Positions 1 to 9,615 of a stretch of DNA of 64,000 bases are shown here, piece after piece. The stretch spans positions 2,356,001 through 2,420,000 of the forward strand of contig NC_084716.1 in assembly GCF_033807575.1 (NCBI RefSeq), in the 5' to 3' direction. The notes beneath the pieces were generated by a model, which saw nothing but the letters and a program-made list of their open reading frames with translations, did no database searches and was not told the origin of the DNA. Position 1 is the stretch's first letter; every line of letters begins with the position of its first letter. The position numbers and the translations under genes were made by a program. Source of the DNA: Cydia pomonella (Eukaryota; Arthropoda; Insecta; Lepidoptera; Tortricidae).

Positions 1-199
1 CTTTCACCAGTAACATGTAAACAATAAAGATTGTTAGTCTCAATACAAACTCGCGATCCTTCTTTGTCTCGTGTCTGTCGCTTAGACAAATAATCGTATG
101 CAGAATTCAAAAATTCATAAGCGATTTTAGTATATTTTTTATTAAGGTACATCTTCCACAGATCGACCTAGCCCCAAACTTAATTTTTGTTTATAGATA

Positions 200-285
200 A
201 AAAACATCTATGACTCAGTAGCAAATATCTGTGTTCATCACACAAAAAAATACCCTTACCGGGATTCGAACCCAGGACCATCGGC
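200..285 (-). repeat. tRNA-derived SINE (family 1), fragment
   Basis: Reverse-strand fragment of the commonest SINE here. It keeps the box B region (GGATTCGAACCC as read on +) and the 'atgactcag' part of the body, but the box A head beyond the 'ccatcgg' block is missing. Confidence 0.8.
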
Positions 286-919
286 AGAAAAACTATCCGT
301 CAAAACTTTAGCATAATTTGCCTATAACTTTAAAAAAAAGACTACGGAAAAAAGATTTTAAGTAAGTATAATCCACGTTAAAGAATATTTCAAGAAAAAT
401 GTATTTCTTTAGATCTCAAAGTTGATTCAAGTACATTTTTTAATATAAAGTTTTTACCAATAATACAATTTGAATATTTAATGACATTACATTCGGGATA
501 ACATAAATCGATTGAGTATTTGCAGTATAACTTAAAATGGGATTTAAGAAAAGCGCAAAACGTAGTACGAAATTCAAATCCATTGGAATTAAAAAGTAAA
601 TCGTTCAAATTCGGATCCAATTAAATGTAATACTCGGCGGAATGTTAACAAAAGCTCTGAACCTCGACCTTGCAAACTTTACGAACATAATGGCTGTTTC
701 TAGAATGGTTTTTAAAAAGTAATGCGGGTTTTAAAAAGTTTCAATTGTCTATGATTGTAAAGGTTAATGCATATGCGAGGGACTAAATGTAGAATAGTCA
801 ACCGACGGTAAGAAATTATGGATGACAATATGTCGTCTAAATGGTTTTTAGTAAGTTTTCCTTAGCACTTTTCGGTCCCAGATATTAGATTTTTTTACTT
901 CCAAAAAAAACAAGACTAC
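286..919. other. no recognised feature
   Basis: AT-rich sequence. The 76-codon reverse-strand ORF at 390-620 has no recognisable domain or coding character. Confidence 0.6.
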
Positions 920-1480
920 CAACCAAGATAAGTCTGCAACGATTTTAGCACACGCATTGCAAGTGTTATTTATACGTCATACTTTTATACAGTGTGTCCC
1001 TAGCCATTGGACAAAGCCGAAATGTACATATGCATTAGGGTATTTAGAACCAGTGTACAAAGTATGATAATAACCGGTGTAGCCGTTTCGAAGAAATTAA
1101 CAAATTACCATTTTTTACATTGGAGCAGCCTGTATGTGTTAGTAGCTCCTAATGTAATATCCTCAAAGAATGGTATGGAACCTTCTTCGACGTTTTTGAT
1201 TATCTTTTTTATTTATGACACTAATAAGCTTCTGACTTTTGAAAAATGTCATCATTATCAAATATTTCGAACAAATTGTCAAAAACACTGCCAAAGATTT
1301 ATTTTTTTATCTTTTGTTCTAATTAAAAAAATATTAACGTCAGAACATTCCTGAGAAGAAACCCTACGTGGGATTTCAGGGTTTGTCCAATGGCTAAGGT
1401 CACCCTATATAAGTTTGACGTTTAAAATAACACTTGTACTGCGTGTGCTATCAAAATTGTTGCAGACTTGTCTTGGTCTA
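920..1480. mobile_element. palindromic MITE, interrupted
   Basis: The arms at about 920-987 and 1410-1480 are imperfect reverse complements (left 'agtctgcaacgattttagca', right 'ctatcaaaattgttgcagac'). Another MITE sits between them. A half copy of the same family is at 47385-47470. Without the inner insert this would be a nearly loop-free ~140-bp palindrome. Confidence 0.75.
988..1409. mobile_element. MITE with ~28-bp TIRs and TA target, copy 1
   Basis: The left end is TACAGTGTGTCCCTAGCCAT. The right end read in reverse is TATAGGGTGACCTTAGCCAT, and both continue TGGACAAA. TA at each end fits a Tc1/mariner-type target duplication. A second, internally deleted copy is at 56065-56398. The 115-codon ORF inside is not conserved between copies and no transposase is encoded. 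Confidence 0.8.
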
Positions 1481-1978
1481 ACTACTTATCTAAACCAAAT
1501 ATTTGCCTGTTAAATATATCAAAGATATTTCTCTGATAATGTTTTGGATATATAGTACCGCTTGGAATTGCTAACACAAATCCTGTCATTAAATCAACTG
1601 GTAAGTATAATTCGAGATGTCTCTATACGATATTATCAAGAAATGTAATCATAATCAAATATCAAACAAAATCAGTCATGTATTATTCACAGCTATCATT
1701 TCTCATGGGTGTAATTTTGTGTAATACCATTTCTTTAGTCGAAAATGTGTTGGAAAAACGAGAAACCCTCTTATAACTTATTCAGAACAAACAAATGGTG
1801 GAAAAATTGGTATTTTTAAGTATTTTATTGCTTTCTTCTGTTGGCGCCATTTTTATACTCGAAGTTTGTTTTCAAAGAAAATAATTATAACTACTGAAAT
1901 AGTTTGTAAAAAGTTTTTGCAGTACCTAAGTAATAAAAGCTTTTCGTACTTTAAAATAAGTAATTTAATATGTTAACG
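1481..1978. other. no recognised feature
   Basis: AT-rich; no repeat partner in the window and no coding signal seen. Confidence 0.6.
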
Positions 1979-2240
1979 TTTAGTGGGTCACTACCCACTA
2001 GGCCAGACCCTGCCTATGAAGCCGATGGTCCCGGGTTCAAATCTTGGTAAGGGTATTTATTTGTATGATGAGCACGAAAATATTTGTTCCTGAGTCATGG
2101 GTGTTTTCTATGTATTTAAGTAATTATATATTATACAAATCCTTGTATAAGTAACTACAACACAAACCTTATTGAGCTTACTGTGAGACCTAGGCTATTT
2201 GTGTAATAAATTAATAATGTCCTATAATATTTATTTATAT
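1979..2240 (+). repeat. SINE family 1 with inverted box A segment
   Basis: Box B GGTTCAAATCTTGG, the body and the AT tail 'ctataatatttatttatat' are collinear with other family copies. The 26 bases at 1985-2010, which should hold box A in forward orientation, are present as the reverse complement and are bounded by GGGTC and GACCC. The head is therefore inverted in place, which should disable the pol III promoter. Confidence 0.85.
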
Positions 2241-2394
2241 CTAAATGAAAAAGTAGTGTCCTATATTTCCTTGTGCTTTCTAAATACCTAATTCTAAAAT
2301 TTACGAGTCATATTCCAGTTTCTTTAACTCTTAAAACAACCAGGAAAGTAAAAATATTTTTTTTACAATCCCGGTCGTCAGAGTGCTTAGACAA

Positions 2395-2485
2395 CGAAAT
2401 GCTTTATCTGTTTTACTCTTCCATATTAGCGCGACATTGACAGTTGCGTTTCGTTCGCTTCGATTGGCATGTTGGCTATGCACTT
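2395..2485 (-). repeat. MITE fragment related to 31938-32082
   Basis: On the reverse strand the 'gcgaacgaaacgcaactgtc' block followed by 'gcgctaatatgga' matches the interior of the MITE at 31938-32082. Termini are degraded. Confidence 0.55.
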
Positions 2486-2499
2486 TGCATTTTGCTATA

Positions 2500-2955
2500 T
2501 CCTGATACCTCGTGCGGGTCTGGGGCAAATGACCACAGAACCCAGCCTAAATAATATTTTTTGTTTAGTGACTTTTGATCGGCAACCAACGTAATGTTTC
2601 GGTTGTCAATGTCAACCGATGTAGTGTACAAGTGTGCCCCCACCTTTACAGATGAGTCATACACCTACAATATCGTTTGACAAGCCCAATGAATGCGGAT
2701 ATGTTGCGATGTCAAATTATGCAGACTCGCCCTTGGATTTTAAAACTTTACATGGTGAAGTCATTTTATTTTGGATGATATTGTATGCCTTTGTTTCAGT
2801 ACAAAGGTGCCTTATTGATTATCTATCTTATAGGTTATAAGAAAACGTATTAACGTATCGATAATTGGTTCAAGTCTCTTAGAAATCGAACTAGGGAACA
2901 AATCAAATTATTTCATGAAATATTTCTTGTTTTTTTTTTTTTATGAAGTCACATT
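2500..2955. other. unassigned sequence
   Basis: Slightly richer in GC near 2510-2650 and open over 62 codons on the reverse strand (2476-2664). No domain is recognised. It may be an old retroelement scrap. Confidence 0.4.
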
Positions 2956-2956
2956 G

Positions 2957-3185
2957 ACAATACCATATACTATAAATTAAAAACTGAATTAGATATCATA
3001 CACTAAATAAAAAAAGATTACCATGCCCATCGGTGGCCGAGGCGGGAATCGAAACTGCGTCTTTAGCTTACGCTAAAGTCCTGACCACTAGACCACCCGA
3101 CCACGGCGTGGCAATGATGTATATACCCATATCCGAGATGACTTAGACGGAAAGTAACCTATAACCATATGTGCCGACCTACTAT
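2957..3185 (-). repeat. tRNA-derived SINE (family 2)
   Basis: The reverse strand has a tRNA-like head: box A GGTCTAGTGGTCAGG (3080-3094) and a degenerate box B GCAGTTTCGATTCC (3046-3059). The 'aaactgaattagatatcata' body lies on the 3' side. A second copy with the same body is at 16965-17115. The lack of intact tRNA arms and the SINE body argue against a functional tRNA gene. Confidence 0.75.
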
Positions 3186-3590
3186 GTATGTATGGAAAAA
3201 GGAATATTAAGTACAATAGACGTAATGCAAAAGCAGTTTTTACATCAAGCGCTAACCTTCAAAATATATATGAAAGTCACATGCTGATTTCTAATGTATA
3301 AGGAAAGTTTGTAAGATGGTGAATAATTCCATCAGACGGCTAATTTGTTAAGAATTATTATTTGCATTTTTCTCAGAATTTCTGATTTACCCTGTAAAAC
3401 CCTGTGTGTGTGTTAAGTGAATCTGCCCCCAGCGAATTTTGGCTTACTTGTATATTTTTTTTTGATGATATGGCTTTATATTAGTAGCAAGTTTGCAAAA
3501 TATCAGCCCCCCCAAATGTTATAGATTTAGGTAAAAAAAATATATCCTTGTTCAATTTTTTGTCTAGCGAGCCGATTTTGACGTGCGTCA
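3186..3590. other. no recognised feature
   Basis: AT-rich with homopolymer runs; nothing supported. Confidence 0.6.
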
Positions 3591-3718
3591 CATATATTGT
3601 GCAGTCAAGTGTAAAAATATGTCCCATAGCATCTTATTCCAGTGTAATAAGAGCGTAGTACCATATTTATGAGACGATTCTTTCGATATATATTTTTGCT
3701 CTTGACTGTGCATATATT
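3591..3718. mobile_element. palindromic MITE
   Basis: The terminal ~30 bases are inverted repeats: left 'atatattgtgcagtcaagtg', right reversed 'aatatatgcacagtcaagag'. Both continue into an AAAAATAT block. Length is about 128 bp with no coding capacity. Confidence 0.75.
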
Positions 3719-4180
3719 AAAGGCAATTACGACATCAATTACAGGACACATTGTGATTTAAAAAAAAAAAAAAATTAAGTTCTTTTACGTCAGTGACTCC
3801 TCCAAGTTTTTCACCAAAGCTAGCCTCCTTAATAAGCTACAAAATTAATGTATTTACTTAATTTTTTCTGTGGTATACATTTTTTTTTGTAGCTTATCAA
3901 AGTTGATCCATTGAGGTTTCTAGCTAATATGATTTTCAATATTAACGGTAAAAAATGGCTTAACAATTAAAGTCCGTGACTGTATGTAAGCTTACCTACT
4001 CTATATCATAGAATCGATGATTCGATGCCTTAAGCATCGACTATTCCATATTATAATTCGTTTACTCGTATTCAAATAACCATTAACGTATTTGTAATTC
4101 AACATTGCCTTTCATTATAATTCCTATTAAAACAGTGAGTAAAGCTAATAACGCAACTAAAACGAATAAATGGCCTCCAG
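3719..4180. other. no recognised feature
   Basis: AT-rich. A small inverted repeat (aagctacaaaa / tttttgtagctt) lies at about 3830-3902. Confidence 0.55.
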
Positions 4181-4199
4181 ACGTCACTGGCTGAAAACA

Positions 4200-4260
4200 T
4201 ACTAGGGCGGGCGCCCCTCAGTCGAACGGCGAACTCACTAGCGGACGCACGTCGCTGGAA
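4200..4260 (+). promoter_or_regulatory. candidate initiator/DPE-type promoter
   Basis: A GC-rich island (GGGCGGGCGCCCC) in AT-rich DNA is followed by TCAGTC (4218-4223), which fits the arthropod initiator TCAKTY. With the A at 4220 as +1, GCACGT falls at +28 to +33 and matches the downstream element RGWYVT at five of six positions. No repeat family explains the stretch. The first clear donor downstream is uncertain, so the gene it might serve is not defined. Confidence 0.3.
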
Positions 4261-4469
4261 AAAAAAAAACAAAGTGACTCATTGTCTATGGTGTTCCGAA
4301 TTTGAATTTTGACGTAGTGTTGTGCGGTGATCGATATTATCGGTTTTTGAATTATTGTTCCGGTAATTTAATTTTGTTTCGGGTTATTATGATACGGACT
4401 GTGAAATGTTAATTCTGATTAGTTCTAGAGCGTGCGTATTAGTGATGCCTTGAAAATAATTGAAATACG

Positions 4470-5225
4470 CAACTATTCGTATCTTGGTGCTTAAGTATTG
4501 GCTGCTTACTGAAAGTATTCGACTAGGTATTTACTGCTATAAATCGTTGAAAACGTATTTGAAATAATTTATTGATTTCTTCGCTTTCGTTCATTATCAT
4601 TTGGTAATCATGATAAAAAATATAGTAGATAACGATTTATATTTATTTATAAACTTAGGTATGATTATGTACTCTGTCATACGAAGTGTTAAATGAGTTT
4701 TATTAAGTTTTATTATGCCTAACATAATAAACCTCTTAGTAAATATAATAGATTATGCCTTTGATTATATAAAAAGTGATATAAAGCTAATTGGCTTCGA
4801 CTAAAACATACTGTTGAAGCGAAACCTATTAAGTGTACGTACTTAGCTCGGTTTACCTCATATTAAAACTGACTATCGCCTATAAGTCCCCATGGGGCCT
4901 AGTCGGTAATGTATACATACACATAATTATTTATTAGTAACTTTACACCGTGGGTTCGAGTAACAAGAAAGATTTTAAGGGTGTATTCCTGACCGCATTA
5001 AGAGACTAAATTGTCATATACATTTTTCTGAAATCGGCTTTGTTTTAGAAATTACAATTCTTATAAAAAAAAATTTTTGTTATAACTTAGTGATAAACTC
5101 CTATATAGCTGTGACGCTACCACTATGTGACTTGGTTTAGACATAACTACTGACAGACATTAAGGTCTTAAAGAAAACTCGAAATTTTTATCTGTAAATA
5201 TAAAATAACTTTACTTATTCGTTGT
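4470..5225. other. no recognised feature
   Basis: AT-rich; could be 5' UTR or first intron if the promoter at 4220 is real. No repeat partner noticed. Confidence 0.5.
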
Positions 5226-5660
5226 AATGATTTTTTTTCACCAAGGTGTAAATAGTACATTGTGCAACGAGAGGGGTAAATGAAATTTTGGGGACGAAGG
5301 TGGTAATTCCCGACAGCCGCAGGCTGGAGGGAATTAAAGACCCGAGTTTGCAATATTCTTACCCCTGGAGTTACACACAATGTTTTTTATCGCACTTGTG
5401 AAGAAAAAACTATTTTTTTAAGCGAAATAATACTTATACGGTGACATATCAAACATTCGTCCGCCATTTTGTAATTTCTTGACAGGTTAGGCATCGAAGG
5501 CACAGACCTATTCGGCATTCAGCCACGATTGAAAATAATGTAAAAATATTTTAAACGGCTACGAAATTAATCAAATTAAATAATTTTAAACAAACAAAAA
5601 TATTAAATTATAAACGTCCGTAATTTAAAAGTAAAACTTATGCTATAACTCCCTATCAAA
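5226..5660. repeat. unclassified dispersed repeat, copy 1
   Basis: Shares the block from 'cccgagtttgcaatattctt' through 'cccctggagttacacacaat' and on to 'agtaaaactta' with 43557-43870, in the same orientation. Copy 1 is longer on the left. No TIR or ORF is evident. Confidence 0.75.
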
Positions 5661-6649
5661 AAAAGGTAAATATTACAAGTTCCATGTAAGTCAGAAGGCC
5701 AGTACTTATTTGTTAAGCGCGTGTTGATCGCATCAGCGTTATTGGTTTTGGCGTGTAAAACTGTAACTTATGGCGTAATAAAATAGAGCCTTAGCGGTGG
5801 CTATACTAACAAAAAATAAGCTATTAATAAATGCTACAATCTTACCTACCGTAAAACTACCCAACGACAGTTCAGTATTAGAATTATGGCCCACGAAATA
5901 TGGCCACTTAACTCAGAACTTAATTAAGTACCAATTACTAATGTTTTTTTTCTGGGTAACATTCGCCATTTAAGAAACTATGTTGCCTCGGAACTAAGAA
6001 AAAACTAAAACTAATTTAAACAATAGTCATAACTAATAACCTTGGGAATTTTTTGACTATATTTTGAAGGTTTTACGGTATTTGTAAAAAGTGCAATATA
6101 CGTAAAAAGATTTCTGGTTTTTTGACACGTACGACATAAATATTTCGAGTACTTAATTTTTATTTAGCATTAACGAGCCGGGTAGTAGTAGTTTTTTTTT
6201 TAAATAAAATTACTAAATAAACAGCAATATACCTGTATCTCAAGCATTTTCGGATAGTAGTGGTCGACCTTTCCCACCCTACCCTATTTCAACCCAAATC
6301 TTTGTGATCATTTAGTTGTACAAATAACACGGAAGCCAGATTCTATTTTGCCTGTCTCACCCATCTCACCTACGTTAGCCAATTATTCGCGAAAACCGAT
6401 TTTAATTAGTCTTTCCTAAAGCGCTGAGTGGAATTGATAAACGTTACTTATAACGAAATCAAATCATTTATTCCTTATAAAATGTGATACATAAGTTATT
6501 TACATTAAACTCGGGAATCATACATTTTACCAGCAATTGGCATGAAAAATACCACAAAAAATAGTATAAAATAACAATAAAGAACAAAAAAAAACATAAA
6601 ATATAAAACAGAATCAAAATACTAATCAAGGGTCTATTTCAGATATAAG
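5661..6649. other. no recognised feature
   Basis: About 1 kb of AT-rich DNA between the repeat and the Helitron block; no coding signal. Confidence 0.6.
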
Positions 6650-6830
6650 CTAGTCTATATTATATAAAGCTGCAGCCCGAACGTGAATCGACACGAATTG
6701 TTCTCCCGGAAGGAGGCGCGGGGGGGATTCGAGTTTGGTACGGCCGTACAGGGGGCGGTCCGGTGACCTCCGGAAAAATCCGACATTCGGTCTACCGGAT
6801 CGGGACAGAAAAATGTTTGACGGCCCGGCT

Positions 6831-7822
6831 AAACGGTGGGAGATAGTGGGGGGGTGCTCGACCAAATGTCACAGAGGACCCTGGGCAGTTTCGGAGGCCG
6901 CCATTTTTTTTTCAAAATGGCGGATTCAAAATGGCGGCCGATTTTCAAGTCGGTCCCGGCGCGCTCAAATTTCGGTCACGGAATCTCGGGGCCCTCTAGA
7001 TCGGTATGGAAAAAAAAAAATTTGGAAAAAATCCATGATGGCGGACACCATGGCCACTTTTATTTTGTATGGCAACTTTTAAACGGTGACAGATAGGTGG
7101 GGGGTGCTCGACCAAATGTCATAGAGGGCTCCGAGACAAATGGAATGGCATTAAAAAAAATTCAAAATGGCCGACTCAAAATGGCGCCGAAATTTCAAAA
7201 CGGTCCGAGAGCGCCGAGAACCGGTATGTGGGTACGTATGGGCCCCCGCATTCGAAAAAAAATTTTTTTTTTTTTTTTAGCTCGAAAAAAATTTTGTATG
7301 GGATTTTTTTTCGAATCCCCCACATGCTAAACGGTGAGAGATAGGTCGGGGGAGCTCGACCAAATGTCATAGAGGGCTCCGAGTGGAATCTGAATAAGAA
7401 AAAAAAAATTCAAAATGGCCGACTTTTTTTTTTTCTTAAACTTCAAAAAGGTCCGAGCGGTCTGAAATTTTGGTCGCGGTATCTCGGAGCCCCAATGACT
7501 CCTATGGAAAAAAAAAATTTTTGGAAAAAATCCAAGATGGCGGAAAAATGGCCAGTTTACTTTTGTATGGCAACTCTCAAACGGTGCGTGATAGGTGGGG
7601 GGTGCTCGACCAAATGTCATAGAGGGCCCCGAGACAAATAAAACTGCATCAAAAAAAAATTCAAAATGGCCGACTTTTTTTTTTCTTTTTTTTATGTTGG
7701 TCCGAGCGCGCTGAGATTTTGCATGCGGCGAGCCTGGGGGCCAAGATTACCATATGAAAAAAAGTTTTTTGGAAAAATCCAAAATGGCGGCGGACAGGGG
7801 CAAAGTCAAATTTCCAAGTAGG
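6831..7822 (+). repeat. four ~250-bp tandem repeats inside Helitron unit 1
   Basis: AAACGGTG recurs at 6831, 7081, 7329 and 7579. Each is followed by 'gctcgaccaaatgtca', a CC(C/T)(C/G)G block, 'ttcaaaatggc' and an A/T homopolymer stretch. Repeats differ mainly in homopolymer length. The matching array in unit 2 starts at 9793, 10042, 10289 and 10539. Confidence 0.85.
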
Positions 7823-8185
7823 TTAAGCGAGCCCGAAGGGCGAGCTTCAGGCTGGGAGGCCGAAGGCCGACCCCGCGGAGGGCCGCCAGGCCCGGAGCTT
7901 CATCCCGAGTGGCCAAGCGTGTCCTACTCCCAGTAATTTTGGGCGAGGCCGAAGGCCGAGCTGCGGGCGTGAGGAACAAAGCGAAATCCTATATAAAAAC
8001 TGTGTTAAGCGAGCCCGAAGGGCGAGCTTCAGGCTGGGAGGCCGAAGGCCGACCCCAGCGGAGGGCCGAAGGCCCGGAGCCTTCTCCCCGACCCCCAAGC
8101 GTGCAACCCCCAGTAATTTAAAGCGAGGCCGAAGGCCGAGCTGCGTGCACAAGGTGCTCCCAAGCGTTCTACCAAGTCAACTGTC
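7822..8185 (+). repeat. GC-rich 182-bp direct repeat
   Basis: The block from 'gttaagcgagcccgaagg' occurs at 7822 and again at 8004, a period of 182 bp. Unit 2 has one copy (about 10790). This accounts for part of the length difference between the units. Confidence 0.75.
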
Positions 8186-8234
8186 TTGATAAGCGGAGCC
8201 GGCGGGCCGAAGGCCCGAAGCGTCACCTGAGAGG

Positions 8235-8363
8235 GGGAAGTTGGAGCTTAAACACGACCCAATAGGAAAAGTGTCTTAGACAAGCGAAACGGCGGGCCGA
8301 AGGCCCGACGTGAGCTTGTCAAGACACTTTTACTATTGGGTCGTGTTTAAGCTCCAACTTCCC
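8235..8363. repeat. long hairpin/cruciform in unit 1
   Basis: Left arm 8235-8285 (from 'gggaagttggagcttaaac') and right arm 8314-8363 (ending 'gtttaagctccaacttccc') are near-perfect reverse complements of about 50 bp around a 28-base GC loop. The same structure is at 11077-11219. Confidence 0.9.
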
Positions 8364-8403
8364 GCACTACTCCCGAAGCGAAACCAACCCTCCCCGAGTA
8401 CCT

Positions 8404-9110
8404 TAATAAGCGAAGCGGCGGGCCGAAGGCCCGACGCTGAGCTTCGAAACCCAGCGAAGGCCGAAGGCCGAGCTCCGCGTAGGGCCGAAGGCCCGGAGCG
8501 TCCCATTGGATCGCCCAAGCACGCGAGGCCGAAGGCCGAGCTGCGAGAGTGCGGCCCAAAGCGGAAGTACAACCGCATTACCTTTCCCCTTTGGAAAACA
8601 AATATTCTTTATACTAAAAATAACGGGAAAAGTGCATTTATAGAGCGAATCGATTACAAGTTAACTGTCTTAATAAGCGAAGCGGCGGGCCGAAGGCCCG
8701 ACGCTGAGCTTCGAAACCCAGCGAAGGCCGAAGGCCGAGCTCCGCGTAGGGCCGAAGGCCCGGAGCGTCCCATTGGATCGCCCAAGCACGCGAGGCCGAA
8801 GGCCGAGCTGCGAGAGTGCGGCCCAAATAGGAAGTACAACCGCATTACTTTTCCCCTTTGGAAAACAAATATATTTTATACTAAAAATAACGGGAAAAGT
8901 GCATTTATAGAGCGAACCGGTTACAAGTTAACTATCTTAATAAGCGAAGCGGCGGGCCGAAGGCCCGACGCTGAGCTTCGAAACCCAGCGAAGGCCGAAG
9001 GCCGAGCTCCGCGTAGGGCCGAAGGCCCGGAGCGTCCCATTGGATCGCCCAAGCACGCGAGGCCGAAGGCCGAGCTGCGGGAGTGCGTGCTCGCACGCGG
9101 ACCATTCCTT
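8404..9110 (+). repeat. 267-bp tandem repeats inside Helitron unit 1
   Basis: TAATAAGCGAAGCGGCGGGC begins copies at 8404, 8671 and 8938, exactly 267 bp apart. Each has a GC-rich half packed with GGCCGAAGGCC and an AT-rich half ending near 'gttaactgtct'. Because 267 is divisible by 3, a + strand frame (8310-9440) stays open through all three as an 89-residue repeat. I regard that frame as unproven. Confidence 0.9.
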
Positions 9111-9163
9111 GCAAGCAAAAGTACAACTGCTTTACCTTTTCCCTTTGGAAAACACAAACTATT

Positions 9164-9400
9164 AGACCTAAACAACAGCAACAACAACAAACACTACAAC
9201 AACATTAATAACAACATACGCGAGGCCGAGTGCATGCTCGCACGCGCAGCTGAAGTACAACTGCACCACTTCTTCCCTTTGGAAAACAAACTTCTTCACT
9301 CAAACAACGACACCTACAACAACAACTCATCAACAACAACATTAACAACAACATTAACAACAACACTAACAACAACACAAACAACAAACTACACGACTAC
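9164..9400 (+). repeat. CAA-rich low-complexity tract
   Basis: Runs of 'aacaacaac' broken by short unique pieces lie just upstream of the first GC hairpin. Equivalent tracts precede the hairpins at 9577 and 12496. Confidence 0.85.
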
Positions 9401-9440
9401 CGCGGGGCCCTCGGGCCCCGCGCACCAAGCAAAACTCTAA
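9401..9440 (+). terminator. internal, extra Helitron 3' terminus in unit 1
   Basis: A hairpin with 10-bp arms CGCGGGGCCC and loop TC (9401-9422) is followed by the same CACCAAGCAAAA seen at the true ends. It then reads CTCTAA, so CTAA (a CTRR match) lies at 9437-9440. This duplicates the unit's terminus about 176 bp before the real end. Unit 2 has only one such hairpin. Confidence 0.7.
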
Positions 9441-9576
9441 CTGCTTTACCTTTTCCCTTTGGAAAACTAACTTTTTCACTCAAACAACGGCACCTACAAC
9501 AACAACTCATCAACAACAACACTAACAACAGCACCAACTACAAAAACAACAATACCAAATACAGCACCATGCACAC

Positions 9577-9615
9577 CGCGGGGCCCACGGGCCCCGCGCA
9601 CCAAGCAAAATCTAG
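9577..9615 (+). terminator. Helitron 3' end of unit 1
   Basis: Hairpin with arms CGCGGGGCCC and loop AC (9577-9598), spacer CACCAAGCAAAAT, then CTAG. The next base, 9616, is the first of unit 2. Confidence 0.8.

Larger units (their letters stand above)
6654..9615 (+). mobile_element. non-autonomous Helitron, unit 1 of a tandem dimer
   Basis: It begins TCTATATTATATAAAGCTGC. The 3' end is a GC hairpin (10-bp arms CGCGGGGCCC, 2-base loop, 9577-9598), 13 nt, then CTAG at 9612-9615. A 5' TC, a subterminal hairpin and 3' CTRR with no TIR are the Helitron hallmarks, and the 5' sequence resembles lepidopteran Helitron starts known to me. The 2962-bp unit contains four ~250-bp repeats, a cruciform, three 267-bp GC-rich repeats and CAA-rich tracts. 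No Rep/helicase ORF is present, so it would depend on another element. It is far richer in GC than its surroundings. The base before it is G of a CTAG rather than the usual A. Confidence 0.75.

Noticed and set aside
4132..4140. CAGTGAGTAA as a splice donor of an upstream exon
   Set aside because: Good donor consensus, but no open frame or acceptor upstream supports an exon.
9401..9422. Bacterial-type intrinsic terminator
   Set aside because: There is no T-run and the setting is eukaryotic; position before CTAG fits the Helitron 3' hairpin.
7754..9440. Many overlapping GC-rich ORFs on both strands as genes
   Set aside because: They are by-products of stop-poor GC-rich tandem repeats. Overlapping frames on opposite strands are equally open and no domain is recognisable.
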